Shown here piece after piece: positions 52,128 through 60,935 of a DNA stretch of 64,000 nt (the first letter of the stretch is position 1; each line of letters opens with the position of its first letter). Location: positions 558,001-622,000 of the forward strand of contig NZ_OW235315.1 of assembly GCF_934924865.1 (NCBI RefSeq), given 5' to 3'. This stretch comes from Tepidibacter aestuarii. GTDB taxonomy: Bacteria > Bacillota > Clostridia > Peptostreptococcales > Peptostreptococcaceae. The translations under genes were made by a program, and so were the position numbers. The notes beneath the pieces were generated by a model, which was given only the letters and a program-made list of their open reading frames with translations, was not told the origin of the DNA and ran no database searches.

Positions 52128-53061
52128 TAAAAATTTGGCTATGATACTTAGTACAACCCTTATGTACTCAACACCGCTTATATTTACTTCTTTAGGAGGA
52201 ATTTTTTCTGAAAATACCGGCGTTGTAAATATAGGGCTTGAAGGTATGATGACTATAGGAGCTTTTGCGGGAGCAGCAGCCGCTGTAATGACAGGAAATC
52301 CGTGGATAGCATTTTTAGTAGCTGGTATAGCAGGAGGTATATTTGCACTTTTACACGCTATAGCTACAATAAAATTTAATGCAGATCACGTAGTTTCAGG
52401 TATAGCAATAAACTTTTTAGCACCAGGTTTTGCATTGTTTTTATGTAGAAGATTATTTGATGGATCAACTATGACTCCGCCTATGCAGTTAACTCAGAAA
52501 ATGCCAAGACCGTTAAATGGAATATTCGCTAAAGGAAGCTTTATGGATATAGTATTTAATACTTATGCTACAGTTTATATAGCATTTGCTTTAGTTTTAC
52601 TTACTTGGTTTATACTGTATAAGACTAAACTTGGTCTTAGAATAAGAGCAGTTGGAGAGCATCCAAAAGCTGCTGATACATTAGGAATAAATGTATATAA
52701 GATTAAATATTTAGGTGTAATATTATCGGGTATCCTTGCAGGTTTTGGTGGAGCATCAATGAGTTTAGCTATAGTTTCAACATTTAGACCTACATTGATT
52801 TCAGGTCAAGGTTATATAGCTCTTGCAGCAGTTATATTCGGTAAGTGGAAGCCGCAAGGAGCTATGCTTGCATCATTATTATTTGGTGCATCTACAGGAC
52901 TTGTTGTATTTTTAGGAAATCCAAGTGTAGGATTTAGTGTATCGGAAAACTTACTATCAATGGTACCTTATTTAATAACTTTAATTGTATTAGTATTATT
53001 TGTTGGAAAAGGAAATGGACCAGCAGCTAATGGAGAACCGTACGAAAAAGGTGAAAGATAA
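52120..53061 (+). CDS. Nucleoside ABC transporter permease 2 (YufQ-like)
   Basis: 313 residues, BPD_transp_2 family membrane protein: STPLIFTSLGGIFSENTGVVNIGLEGMMTIGAF, ADHVVSGIAINFLAPGFALFL, LGLRIRAVGEHPKAADTLGINVYKIKYLGVILSGILAGFGGA and ISGQGYIALAAVIFGKWKPQGAMLASLLFGA. Together with permease 1, the ATPase and the lipoprotein it forms a complete nucleoside uptake system. It is the last gene before a strong terminator. Confidence 0.95.
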   Translation: MFSKNLAMILSTTLMYSTPLIFTSLGGIFSENTGVVNIGLEGMMTIGAFAGAAAAVMTGNPWIAFLVAGIAGGIFALLHAIATIKFNADHVVSGIAINFLAPGFALFLCRRLFDGSTMTPPMQLTQKMPRPLNGIFAKGSFMDIVFNTYATVYIAFALVLLTWFILYKTKLGLRIRAVGEHPKAADTLGINVYKIKYLGVILSGILAGFGGASMSLAIVSTFRPTLISGQGYIALAAVIFGKWKPQGAMLASLLFGASTGLVVFLGNPSVGFSVSENLLSMVPYLITLIVLVLFVGKGNGPAANGEPYEKGER

Positions 53062-53071
53062 TAATGTATAT

Positions 53072-53100
53072 AAAAAAGGCGATTTTATCGCCTTTTTTTA
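53072..53100 (+). terminator. Rho-independent terminator after the ABC operon
   Basis: The stem AAAAAAGGCGAT / ATCGCCTTTTTT with a three-base loop; the stem's own T-rich arm and what follows give the U-run. Confidence 0.9.
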
Positions 53101-53282
53101 TTTATAAGGAAATTATATGATTGTTCTATATATTAATTCGTTATATAATTTTTAAATTGTAAATAAGTATAATTTCTGTTGCCAATTTAAAAAAAGGCTA
53201 CAACTAAAATCTTTAAAATAAAGACTTTTTTATGTCTAGGGAAATTAAATTTGTTTAAGATTCTAATATGAAGAGGTGAATT

Positions 53283-54044
53283 ATGAAATTTTTAGATAAA
53301 ACATTTATACCACAACAAAAAGTGAGTCATATAATAATAGATGATAGAATACCTAAAGATATAGAATATGAATTAAAAAATAGAAATATAGAAATAATAA
53401 AGACATACGGATGTGAAGAATTGTATGAAGCAGTTAAATACCATGCAGATATGCAAATGTGTTATTTAGGAAAAGGAGACATAGTAGTAGCTCCAAATTT
53501 ATATGAACAATATAAAAATATATTGAGTGGATATGGATTTAACATAATTAAAGGAACCAATTATATCAAAAATAAATATCCTTATAATATAAGTTATAAT
53601 GTAGCCTTGTTTGGAGACTATGCAATACACAACTTTGAATACACAGATGAAAATATAATTAAATATATAAATGATAACAACATTAAAAAAATAAATGTTA
53701 AACAAGGATATTCTAAATGTTGTATATGTATTGTAGATGAGAATTCCATAATAACATCTGACGCAGGTATATATAAAGAAGTTTTAAAATATAATAAGAT
53801 AGACTGCTTATTAATAAAAACAGGAAGCATAGATTTATTTGATATGAACTATGGTTTTATTGGAGGTGTTAGTGGTCTTTTATCCTACGATGAATTAGCG
53901 TTTTTGGGCGATATAAAAAAACATCCAGATTACAATAAAATAAAAGAATTTGTTAATAAAAGAGGTAAGAATATAATATCATTGGGAACTAATAAGCTTA
54001 TAGACCTAGGTTCTATAATTCCTGTTATGACTAGAAAGGAGTGA
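53283..54044 (+). CDS. DUF6873-like protein (GME-fold)
   Basis: 253 residues, soluble. The sequence (IIIDDRIPKDIEYELKNRNIEIIKTYGCEELYEAVKYHADMQMCYLGKGDIVVAPNLYE...NISYNVALFGDYAIHNFEYTD...VKQGYSKCCICIVDENSIITSDAGIYKEVLK) resembles a clostridial family I know as DUF6873, placed in the guanidino-group-modifying enzyme fold. The HAD, GYSKCC and DAG motifs may line the pocket. No reaction is known. It overlaps or abuts ytxC (a sporulation-associated gene), so a role in sporulation is possible but only by context. Confidence 0.65.
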   Translation: MKFLDKTFIPQQKVSHIIIDDRIPKDIEYELKNRNIEIIKTYGCEELYEAVKYHADMQMCYLGKGDIVVAPNLYEQYKNILSGYGFNIIKGTNYIKNKYPYNISYNVALFGDYAIHNFEYTDENIIKYINDNNIKKINVKQGYSKCCICIVDENSIITSDAGIYKEVLKYNKIDCLLIKTGSIDLFDMNYGFIGGVSGLLSYDELAFLGDIKKHPDYNKIKEFVNKRGKNIISLGTNKLIDLGSIIPVMTRKE

Positions 54045-54049
54045 CTTTG

Positions 54050-54832
54050 ATGGAACACATATGTTTAGGTATAAGTAATGATTATAAAGAATTGGCAAAT
54101 GTAATCAAATTAAATAAAAATGTAAGTCAACTAAAGGGATTAATTGAAATAGATATACCTGTTGATGAAGATAAACAACAAACAAAATTATTAATATGTT
54201 CACAATTAACTAACTTTATTATAAATACAGTTAAAAATAAAGTTTTAAAAGAAGTTGTAAATACAAGCTATAGAAATACATATTTATCTGAAGTGGATAA
54301 TATATATAAATGTTCTTTAGGATTGTTTAATAGTAAGGAAAAGGAGATAAAACAAATTTTATTTAACAGAATGTATACGTATCTTTCAGATAACGATTAT
54401 TTAAATATAAATGGATTTATAAAATTTAGGTTGAGAGATTTTATGGATTATGTATTAGAATTAAAGGATAGAGGTTTTGAGGAATATTTAATTGAAAAAG
54501 ACTATAATGAGTTTATAAATTTATTGAAATATTTTGTTGATGTACAAGAAGAAAAAATAGATATTTTAAAATTATATATAGAAAAAGATGGGACATTTAA
54601 ATTATATGATAAGCATGATAGAAACTTAGAGGAAAACTATATAGAAGATATATTCAATATAGCGTTAAAACAAAATATGAATGAAGAGGATTTTTTAATA
54701 AGTGCATTGATAACATTGTGTCCAAAACAAATATATATTCAAGATAACTTAGAGAACAATGTGTCAAAAGAGATCATAGAAACTATAAATGCAATATTTG
54801 AAGGAAGGGTTACGATTGGATATAGAGCTTAA
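54050..54832 (+). CDS. ytxC: Putative sporulation protein YtxC
   Basis: 260 residues from the ATG at 54050, eight bases after AAGGAG; an in-frame GTG at 54041 is inside the ribosome site. The middle has the YtxC hallmark: LNINGFIKFRLRDFMDYVLELKDRG...EYLIEKDYNEFINLLKYFVDVQEEKIDILKLYIEKDG. YtxC is found in spore formers, often upstream of thrS as it is here, with unknown function. There is no membrane segment. The gene ends in a terminator that includes the stop codon. Confidence 0.85.
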   Translation: MEHICLGISNDYKELANVIKLNKNVSQLKGLIEIDIPVDEDKQQTKLLICSQLTNFIINTVKNKVLKEVVNTSYRNTYLSEVDNIYKCSLGLFNSKEKEIKQILFNRMYTYLSDNDYLNINGFIKFRLRDFMDYVLELKDRGFEEYLIEKDYNEFINLLKYFVDVQEEKIDILKLYIEKDGTFKLYDKHDRNLEENYIEDIFNIALKQNMNEEDFLISALITLCPKQIYIQDNLENNVSKEIIETINAIFEGRVTIGYRA

Positions 54833-54847
54833 TGCTCTATTTTTTTG
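54821..54847 (+). terminator. Rho-independent terminator after ytxC
   Basis: The stem ATAGAGC / GCTCTAT with a five-base loop followed by seven T residues; the stop codon is in the loop. Confidence 0.85.
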
Positions 54848-54950
54848 TCTTTAATTGACATTTTAAGGTTGTAAATATAAACTAATTGTAGAGTTTATAA
54901 AAAAATAGATGTTATACTATTAACAAAACTTATATTGATATATAACAGAG

Positions 54951-55005
54951 GCCTTTAGGGCTCGTTAGCGACATGAGATATGCGATAGACTGAAGTGATT
55001 TTTAA
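54951..55005. repeat. Dispersed intergenic repeat, copy 2
   Basis: It aligns base for base with 871-925 (see copy 1): GCC..., CTCGTTAGCGACATGAG, ATGCG, TAG, TGAAG and T-run. It ends about 20 bases before the start of the hydrogenase-like gene, so it lies in that gene's leader. Confidence 0.55.
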
Positions 55006-55027
55006 AAATTTTTTTGGAGATGGTTTA

Positions 55028-56734
55028 ATGAATGATATATTAAATTTTTCAAATGTGAACTGTAAGAACTGTTATAAATGTATAAGAGAATGTCCTGTTA
55101 AAGCTATAAAAATAGAAAATGACAAGGCATATATTGTAGAGGAATTGTGTATTGGTTGTGGGAAATGCTTTAAAGCATGTCCTCAGGATTCAAAAAAAAT
55201 GATGTCTGATTTAGGACAAGTAAAAGAGTACATAAAACTTGGATATAAAGTTGTAGCAAGTGTAGCACCTTCTTCAGTAGCAGATTTAGAAAATATGAAT
55301 TATAAAAAATTCATAGGAGCTCTTAAAAAAATAGGATTTTATAAAGTAGAAGAAACTATAGTTGGTGCAAAAATTGTGACGGAAGAATATGAAAATTATA
55401 TAAAAAATAATAAACAAAAGATATATATATCATCTTGCTGTCCTACTATAAATTACTTAATAACTAAATATCATGAAAAAGTAGTTAAATATTTAATGCC
55501 TATAGATTCTCCTATGATAGCCCATGGTAAATATCTAAAAAAAATATATGGAGAAGATATAAAGGTGGTTTTTATAGGTCCTTGTATATCTAAAAAATAT
55601 GAATCTTTAGATGATGATAGTTTTGAAGTGATTGACAAGGTTATAAGTATACAAGAGTGTATAAGCTTGATAAACAATATAGATATAAAGAATATAGAGG
55701 AAAATGAATTTGATAATAAACCTTTAGGCGATATATCTTTATTTCCTGTAGAAGAAGGAATGATTTTTAATATGGGAAATATAGATAAAATAAAAGTTTC
55801 GGGGATGGATAATGTTAAAAATTTGATTAATAGCATAGAGAATAATGAACTTACTAATGTGTTTATAGAACTTAATTCATGCATGGGATCATGTGTAGGT
55901 GGAATAGGATTTAAGCATGATAGAGGGATACATTATAGAAAAAACAAGGTAAAACAATACACTCAGGGGAGAACTTTGGATGAAGAGTATTTGAATGATA
56001 TAAGAGGTGTGTTTGAAAATTTAAGTTTAGAAAAAGAATTTAAGAGCTATGGTATAAAATTCGATGATCCAACTGAATATGAGATAAGAGAGATATTAGT
56101 TTCTATAGGTAAAAAAACAGTTAAAGATGAACTAAATTGTGGTGCTTGTGGATATGATACTTGCAAAGATAAGGCTATAGCTGTATACAGAAATTTAGCT
56201 CAAAGGCATATGTGTATGGGATATATGAAAGACAGAGTTGAAGCTGTAAGTAATGTCATATTTGAAGCTACGCCGAATTATATAGTAATAGTAAGTCATG
56301 ACTTTAGAATAATGGATATAAATAATTCCATGGCAAATGTAATAAAAAAATCCAAAGAAGAATTAATTGGGGAGTACATAGGGGATTATATAGATATTAA
56401 GCACTTTATAGATGTTTTATACAATAAAAACGATATTATATCTAAAAAATTAAAATGGAAAGAGTATAATAAGGATCTTCAGGGAAGTATAGTTTCATTA
56501 AATGAGCATAGGGCTTTACTTGGAATATACATAGATATAACTAAAGAAGAAAATCAAAGAAAAAGGATAAAAGAGGTTAAGTTAAATACAATAAATACAG
56601 CTCAAGATGTAATCAATAAGCAAATGAGAGTAGCCCAAGAAATAGCTTCTTTGATGGGAGAAACTACTGCAGAAACTAAGGTTATATTGACTAAATTAAA
56701 AGAATTAGCTATGAAGGGAGAGGAGGAAGATTAA
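55028..56734 (+). CDS. Sensory [FeFe]-hydrogenase-like protein with PAS domain
   Basis: 568 residues from the ATG at 55028 (GGAGATGG upstream). Two N-terminal ferredoxin motifs (CKNCYKCIRECP, CIGCGKCFKACP) come first, then an [FeFe]-hydrogenase large-subunit domain with the H-cluster motifs SSCCPTI, GPCISKK and NSCMGSCVGG, then a C-terminal 4Fe-4S cluster (CGACGYDTC) and a PAS domain (about 425-510) ending in a short coiled coil. This build belongs to the putative sensory (HydS/HfsD-type) group, not the high-turnover group. It is immediately followed by a SpoIIE-type phosphatase gene, as in other firmicutes. It probably senses hydrogen or redox state and controls that phosphatase (inference). 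Confidence 0.88.
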   Translation: MNDILNFSNVNCKNCYKCIRECPVKAIKIENDKAYIVEELCIGCGKCFKACPQDSKKMMSDLGQVKEYIKLGYKVVASVAPSSVADLENMNYKKFIGALKKIGFYKVEETIVGAKIVTEEYENYIKNNKQKIYISSCCPTINYLITKYHEKVVKYLMPIDSPMIAHGKYLKKIYGEDIKVVFIGPCISKKYESLDDDSFEVIDKVISIQECISLINNIDIKNIEENEFDNKPLGDISLFPVEEGMIFNMGNIDKIKVSGMDNVKNLINSIENNELTNVFIELNSCMGSCVGGIGFKHDRGIHYRKNKVKQYTQGRTLDEEYLNDIRGVFENLSLEKEFKSYGIKFDDPTEYEIREILVSIGKKTVKDELNCGACGYDTCKDKAIAVYRNLAQRHMCMGYMKDRVEAVSNVIFEATPNYIVIVSHDFRIMDINNSMANVIKKSKEELIGEYIGDYIDIKHFIDVLYNKNDIISKKLKWKEYNKDLQGSIVSLNEHRALLGIYIDITKEENQRKRIKEVKLNTINTAQDVINKQMRVAQEIASLMGETTAETKVILTKLKELAMKGEEED

Positions 56735-56744
56735 ACAATATTTT

Positions 56745-57905
56745 GTGGATATAGCATCTGTAAGTTTAAATAAAGATAAAGAAGAGCTGTGTGGTGATAA
56801 AGTAGAAATAGAAAAATTGGATACAGGATGTATAGCGGTATTATCAGATGGATTAGGATCTGGAGTAAAAGCCAATATATTGGCTACACTTACATCTAAA
56901 ATAGCTGTGACTATGATGAAAAATGGACTTAGCATAGAAGAGGTTGTAGATACAATAATCAATACATTGCCAACTTGTAAGGTTAGACATCTGGCTTACT
57001 CTACCTTTACGATAATATATATATCTAATGTCGGCGAATGTTATATAGCTAGATTTGATAATCCTGAGGTTCTTATTAAAAGAAATGGAAAGATTGATAT
57101 AATTGAAGGCGAAGAGGTTATAATATCAGGTAGAAGAGTTAGAGAATCTAAGTTTAATTTACAGAAAGACGATATAATAGTCTCTTTTAGTGATGGGGTA
57201 TTAAATGCTGGAAGCGGAAAAATTTTAAATTTAGGCTGGGATTTAAAAAGCGTATCTGAATACATTCAAACGATTCCGTATAACGTATCTTCATTGAGTT
57301 TAATCAAAAAAGTAATTGGAATATGTGATGATTTATATCTTCAAAAACCTGGAGATGATACTACTGTACTTTCGATAAAAGTAATGGAAAATAAACATGT
57401 AACATTATTTACTGGACCACCACTAGATGCTGAATATGATAAAATAATAGTTCAAAACCTTATTAAAAGCAAAGGTAAAAAAATAGTTTGCGGAGGAAGT
57501 GCAGCTAAAATAGTTGCAAGAGAGTTAGGTACTGATTTTGAGATGGATATGAAAAATATAAAAGGAGATATACCTCCTGCTGGATATATAAAAAATATTG
57601 ATTTAGTTACTGAAGGTGTGTTAACCTTAAAAAAAGTACTTGAAGTACTTGATGATTATAAGAATAATAAGTATGATATAGATGATATATTTAAAGACGA
57701 TAAAGATCAAAATGCAGCATATAAAATACTCAAAATATTGATCGACGAATGTACTCATATTGATTTTTTACTTGGAAGAAGTGTTAATTCAGCTTATGAA
57801 GATTTTGGTTTTCCTGAGGATTTGGCAACTAAAATTGAAATTGTAGAAAATATAAAAGATAAATTAATTGAACTGGGTAAAATAGTTAATGTATTTTATT
57901 ACTAA
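56745..57905 (+). CDS. SpoIIE-type PP2C phosphatase, partner of the hydrogenase-like sensor
   Basis: 386 residues from the GTG at 56745. The PP2C/SpoIIE motifs are VSLNKDKEELCGDKVE, AVLSDGLGSGVKANILA, DDIIVSFSDGVLNAG and KPGDDTTVLSIKV, giving the Asp residues for two metals. From about 220 on is a separate helical and Rossmann-like tail found in hydrogenase-linked members. It dephosphorylates a Ser/Thr target that is not known. Homologues begin a few residues earlier; here the frame is open upstream only to an ATT at 56730 (IKQYFVDIAS), nine bases after GGGAG and sharing bases with the stop of the previous gene (ATTAA), so the true start may be ATT. Confidence 0.88.
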   Translation: MDIASVSLNKDKEELCGDKVEIEKLDTGCIAVLSDGLGSGVKANILATLTSKIAVTMMKNGLSIEEVVDTIINTLPTCKVRHLAYSTFTIIYISNVGECYIARFDNPEVLIKRNGKIDIIEGEEVIISGRRVRESKFNLQKDDIIVSFSDGVLNAGSGKILNLGWDLKSVSEYIQTIPYNVSSLSLIKKVIGICDDLYLQKPGDDTTVLSIKVMENKHVTLFTGPPLDAEYDKIIVQNLIKSKGKKIVCGGSAAKIVARELGTDFEMDMKNIKGDIPPAGYIKNIDLVTEGVLTLKKVLEVLDDYKNNKYDIDDIFKDDKDQNAAYKILKILIDECTHIDFLLGRSVNSAYEDFGFPEDLATKIEIVENIKDKLIELGKIVNVFYY

Positions 57906-57916
57906 GGAGGAAACAA

Positions 57917-58522
57917 ATGACAATTATGATGAAGATACTATTTTTAGGATCAATAGGAGCTGTTATAGGTTGGGTAACTAATATACTTGCCATAAAGTTA
58001 ATATTTAGACCTATAAAACCTGTAAATATACCTATTATAAACTTAAAAATAGAGGGACTTATACCAAAAAGAAGAAAAGAAATAGCAAAATCTATAGGAG
58101 ATGTAGTAGAACAGGAACTTATATCTGTAGAAGATATAATAACTAATATGATAAAAGAAGAAGATAAGGAAAACCTTATAAAGGCTGTAAAACTCAAGGC
58201 TGATGAGATTATAGAACAAAAGCTTCCTCCATTTATACCTGTAACATTTAAAGGTATGATAAAAGAATATTTGGACAAAATAATTCAAGAAGAAATAGGA
58301 CAGGTAATAGGAGATTTAAGTGGATATTTAATTCATAAATCAGCAAAAAGAATAAAAATAGGAAAAATGGTAGAAGATAAAATAAATGAATTTGATTTAG
58401 AAAAATTAGAAGAAATAATAATAAGTATAGCTAAAAAAGAATTAAAGCATATAGAGGTATTAGGACTTATATTAGGATTTTTTATAGGTATACTTCAAGG
58501 TATAATTGTAATTAATTTTTAA
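57917..58522 (+). CDS. DUF445 membrane protein
   Basis: 201 residues. A hydrophobic N-terminal helix with GSIGAVIGWVTNILAIKLIFRPIKPV, the signature of DUF445 (YheB-like), then LIPKRRKEIAKSIGDVVEQELIS, a helical charged middle, and a closing C-terminal membrane helix (VLGLILGFFIGILQGIIVI). Both ends are in the membrane. The function is unknown; Bacillus YheB is linked to sporulation by expression. It follows the phosphatase by 11 bases with AAGGAGGAAAC and is in the same operon. Confidence 0.88.
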   Translation: MTIMMKILFLGSIGAVIGWVTNILAIKLIFRPIKPVNIPIINLKIEGLIPKRRKEIAKSIGDVVEQELISVEDIITNMIKEEDKENLIKAVKLKADEIIEQKLPPFIPVTFKGMIKEYLDKIIQEEIGQVIGDLSGYLIHKSAKRIKIGKMVEDKINEFDLEKLEEIIISIAKKELKHIEVLGLILGFFIGILQGIIVINF

Positions 58523-58529
58523 AAAAACA

Positions 58530-58558
58530 TTGACAATTTATTTTATGAGATATATAAT
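58530..58558 (+). promoter_or_regulatory. Consensus sigma-A promoter of thrS
   Basis: TTGACA (58530-58535), exactly 17 bases, TATAAT (58553-58558): a perfect match. It drives the T-box leader. Confidence 0.9.
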
Positions 58559-58565
58559 CATATAA

Positions 58566-58810
58566 AATCAAATTAATGATAAAGCGATGAATAAGGAAGA
58601 GTAGATTATACCCAGTTTCAAGAGAAGAAGTGTCACCGGCTGAGAGCATTTCTAAATATGGATAATTGAAAACTACCTTAGAGTTGAATTGAGTAGTCTT
58701 TAGATGAAAAATTTAGGATGATTACCTTATAATCTTCAAGAGGGCTTTTGCCAACTTGGGTGGAACCGCGAGATTATACTCGTCCCAGATTTTATGGGAC
58801 GAGTTTTTTA
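58566..58810 (+). ncRNA. T-box leader (tRNA-Thr sensing) with terminator
   Basis: A roughly 245-base leader with the AGAGTAG stem-I motif (about 58598), a candidate specifier ACC at 58675-58677 (Thr; ACT is next to it), the T-box TGGGTGGAACCGCG (58757-58770) that pairs with the tRNA acceptor end, and a terminator stem ACTCGTCCCA / TGGGACGAGT (58778-58804) with T-run. Uncharged tRNA-Thr would stabilise the antiterminator and allow thrS transcription. The specifier assignment is by eye. Confidence 0.93.
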
Positions 58811-58851
58811 TATTTAAAATCAAAATAACTGATAAATACAGGAGGGTGAAG

Positions 58852-60774
58852 ATGATGGGTAAAGTAAAGGTTACTTTAAAAGATGGATCAGTAAAAGAAT
58901 TTGATAAAGGTATATCTATACTAGATGTTGCTAAATCAATAAGCGAAGGGCTTGCAAGAAATATAGTTGCAGGACAGGTAAATGGAGATACTGTTGGAGT
59001 TAATTATAAATTAGAAGAAGATTCAGAAATTAACTTATTAAAATTTGATGATGCTGAAGGTAAAGAAGTATTCAGACATACAAGTGCTCATATACTAGCT
59101 CAAGCTATAAAAAGATTATACCCTGAAGCAAAGCTTGCTATAGGACCAGCGATAGACAATGGATTCTATTATGACCTAGATTTAGAAGAAAGATTAACTA
59201 ATGATCATTTAGAAAAAATACAAGCTGAAATGAAGAAAATAGTTAAAGAAGATTTAGCTATAGAAGGTTTTGAACTTTCAAAAGAAGAAGCTATAAAATT
59301 AATGAAAGAAAAAAATGAAGATTACAAAGTTGAATTAATAGAAGATCTTCCAGAAGGAGAAGTTCTATCTTTTTACAAGCAAGGAGATTTTGTAGACTTA
59401 TGTAGAGGGCCACACCTTCCGACTACTAAAAAAGTTAAATCTATAAAGCTATTAAGTGTAGCTGGAGCTTACTGGCGTGGTGATGAAAAAAATAAAATGC
59501 TTCAAAGAATATACGGTACTTCATTTGAAAAGAATAAAGACTTAGAAGCATATTTAACAATGCTTGAAGAGGCTAAAAAGAGAGATCATAGAAAACTAGG
59601 TAAAGAATTAGGACTGTTTGTAATTCCAGATGAAGGCCCAGGGTTCCCATTATTCTTACCAAGAGGAATGGAACTTAAGAATAAATTATTAGAATACTGG
59701 AGAGAAATTCATAGAAAAGATGGGTATGTTGAAATAGAAACTCCTATAATATTAAACCAAGGTTTATGGGAGACTTCAGGACACTGGTATCACTATAAAG
59801 AAAATATGTACACAGTTCAAATTGATGAATCAGATTTTGCTATAAAGCCTATGAACTGTCCAGGTGGAATGCTTGCATATAAAACTCAAATGCATTCATA
59901 CAAAGATTTCCCAATGCGTGTTGCGGAATTAGGAAGAGTTCATAGACATGAATTATCTGGAGCATTACATGGACTTATGAGAGTTAGAGCATTTACTCAA
60001 GATGATGCACATATATTCATGCTACCTGAGCAAATAAAAGATGAAATAAAAGGTGTTGCTAAGTTAATAGATGAGGTATATAAGACTTTTGGATTTAAAT
60101 ACCATGTAGAATTATCTACAAGACCAGAAGGATCTATTGGAACTGATGAAGAATGGGAAGTAGCTGAAAATGGATTAAGAGAAGCTTTAGAAGAATTAGG
60201 ACTTGATTATAAATTAAATGAAGGCGATGGAGCTTTCTACGGACCTAAAATAGACTTCCATTTACAAGATTGTATAGGAAGAACGTGGCAATGTGGAACT
60301 ATACAGTTAGATATGCAGTTACCTCAAAGATTTGACTTAACTTATGTAGGAAAAGATGGAGAAAAGCATAGACCTATTATGATACACAGAGTTGCATTTG
60401 GAAGTATAGAAAGATTCATAGGTATATTAATAGAGCACTTTGCAGGTAAGTTCCCATTATGGTTAGCTCCTGTTCAAGTTAAGGTACTTCCTATATCTGA
60501 TAAATATATAGATTATGCAAATAAAGTAAAAGAAATCTTATTTGATAAAGGAATTAGAGTAGAAATAGATAATAGAGCAGAAAAAATAGGATACAAAATC
60601 AGAGAAGCACAACTTGAGAAAGTTCCTTACATGTTAATTGTAGGAGAAAAGGAACAAGAAAATAATGAAATATCTGTTCGTTCAAGAGATAAAGGAGAAA
60701 TAGGATCTATATCTGTTGATGAATTTATAGAAAGTATATTAAAAGAACAAAAAGAAAGAACTAATAGCTTATAA
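58852..60774 (+). CDS. thrS: Threonyl-tRNA synthetase
   Basis: 640 residues from the first of two ATGs behind GGAGGG; the frame runs back into the T-box but without a start site. Domains: TGS (3-63), the editing domain with HTSAHILAQAI and CRGPHLP, the class II catalytic core (GPGFPLFLPRGMELKNKLLEYWRE; MNCPGGMLAYK; RVHRHELSGALHGLMRVRAFTQDDAHIF; HRVAFGSIERFIGILIEHFAG) and the anticodon-binding domain at the end (PVQVKVLPISDKY). It charges tRNA-Thr and clears Ser-tRNA-Thr. Monocistronic with T-box and terminator. Confidence 0.98.
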   Translation: MMGKVKVTLKDGSVKEFDKGISILDVAKSISEGLARNIVAGQVNGDTVGVNYKLEEDSEINLLKFDDAEGKEVFRHTSAHILAQAIKRLYPEAKLAIGPAIDNGFYYDLDLEERLTNDHLEKIQAEMKKIVKEDLAIEGFELSKEEAIKLMKEKNEDYKVELIEDLPEGEVLSFYKQGDFVDLCRGPHLPTTKKVKSIKLLSVAGAYWRGDEKNKMLQRIYGTSFEKNKDLEAYLTMLEEAKKRDHRKLGKELGLFVIPDEGPGFPLFLPRGMELKNKLLEYWREIHRKDGYVEIETPIILNQGLWETSGHWYHYKENMYTVQIDESDFAIKPMNCPGGMLAYKTQMHSYKDFPMRVAELGRVHRHELSGALHGLMRVRAFTQDDAHIFMLPEQIKDEIKGVAKLIDEVYKTFGFKYHVELSTRPEGSIGTDEEWEVAENGLREALEELGLDYKLNEGDGAFYGPKIDFHLQDCIGRTWQCGTIQLDMQLPQRFDLTYVGKDGEKHRPIMIHRVAFGSIERFIGILIEHFAGKFPLWLAPVQVKVLPISDKYIDYANKVKEILFDKGIRVEIDNRAEKIGYKIREAQLEKVPYMLIVGEKEQENNEISVRSRDKGEIGSISVDEFIESILKEQKERTNSL

Positions 60775-60780
60775 AGAAAA

Positions 60781-60811
60781 CGCCGGCTCACATGAGTCGG
60801 CATTTTTTTAT
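60781..60811 (+). terminator. Rho-independent terminator after thrS
   Basis: The stem GCCGGCTCA / TGAGTCGGC (one G-T pair), minimal loop, seven T residues. Confidence 0.9.
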
Positions 60812-60890
60812 AAATTAAATTAAATAAAAATAGAAAAAGAAGTAATGAAAACTAGAAAATTACAAAATAACACAAAAATATCCAGTTGTG

Positions 60891-60899
60891 TGTTATAAT
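60891..60899 (+). promoter_or_regulatory. Extended -10 promoter candidate for the agr locus
   Basis: TGTTATAAT has the TGnTATAAT form; the -35 region at the right distance is not a consensus match. It lies 37 bases before the agrC start. Activation by the cognate LytTR regulator would fit such a weak promoter (inference). Confidence 0.45.
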
Positions 60900-60935
60900 T
60901 TATATAAAATTCTATATATTTGAAATGGTGGTAAA

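Noticed and set aside
53200..53240. Possible second terminator after the ABC operon
   Set aside because: The arms pair poorly (mismatches next to the loop); the strong hairpin at 53072 already ends the operon.
58756..58851. N-terminal extension of thrS from 58756
   Set aside because: It begins inside the T-box sequence and runs through the terminator; the GGAGGG before 58852 marks the real start.
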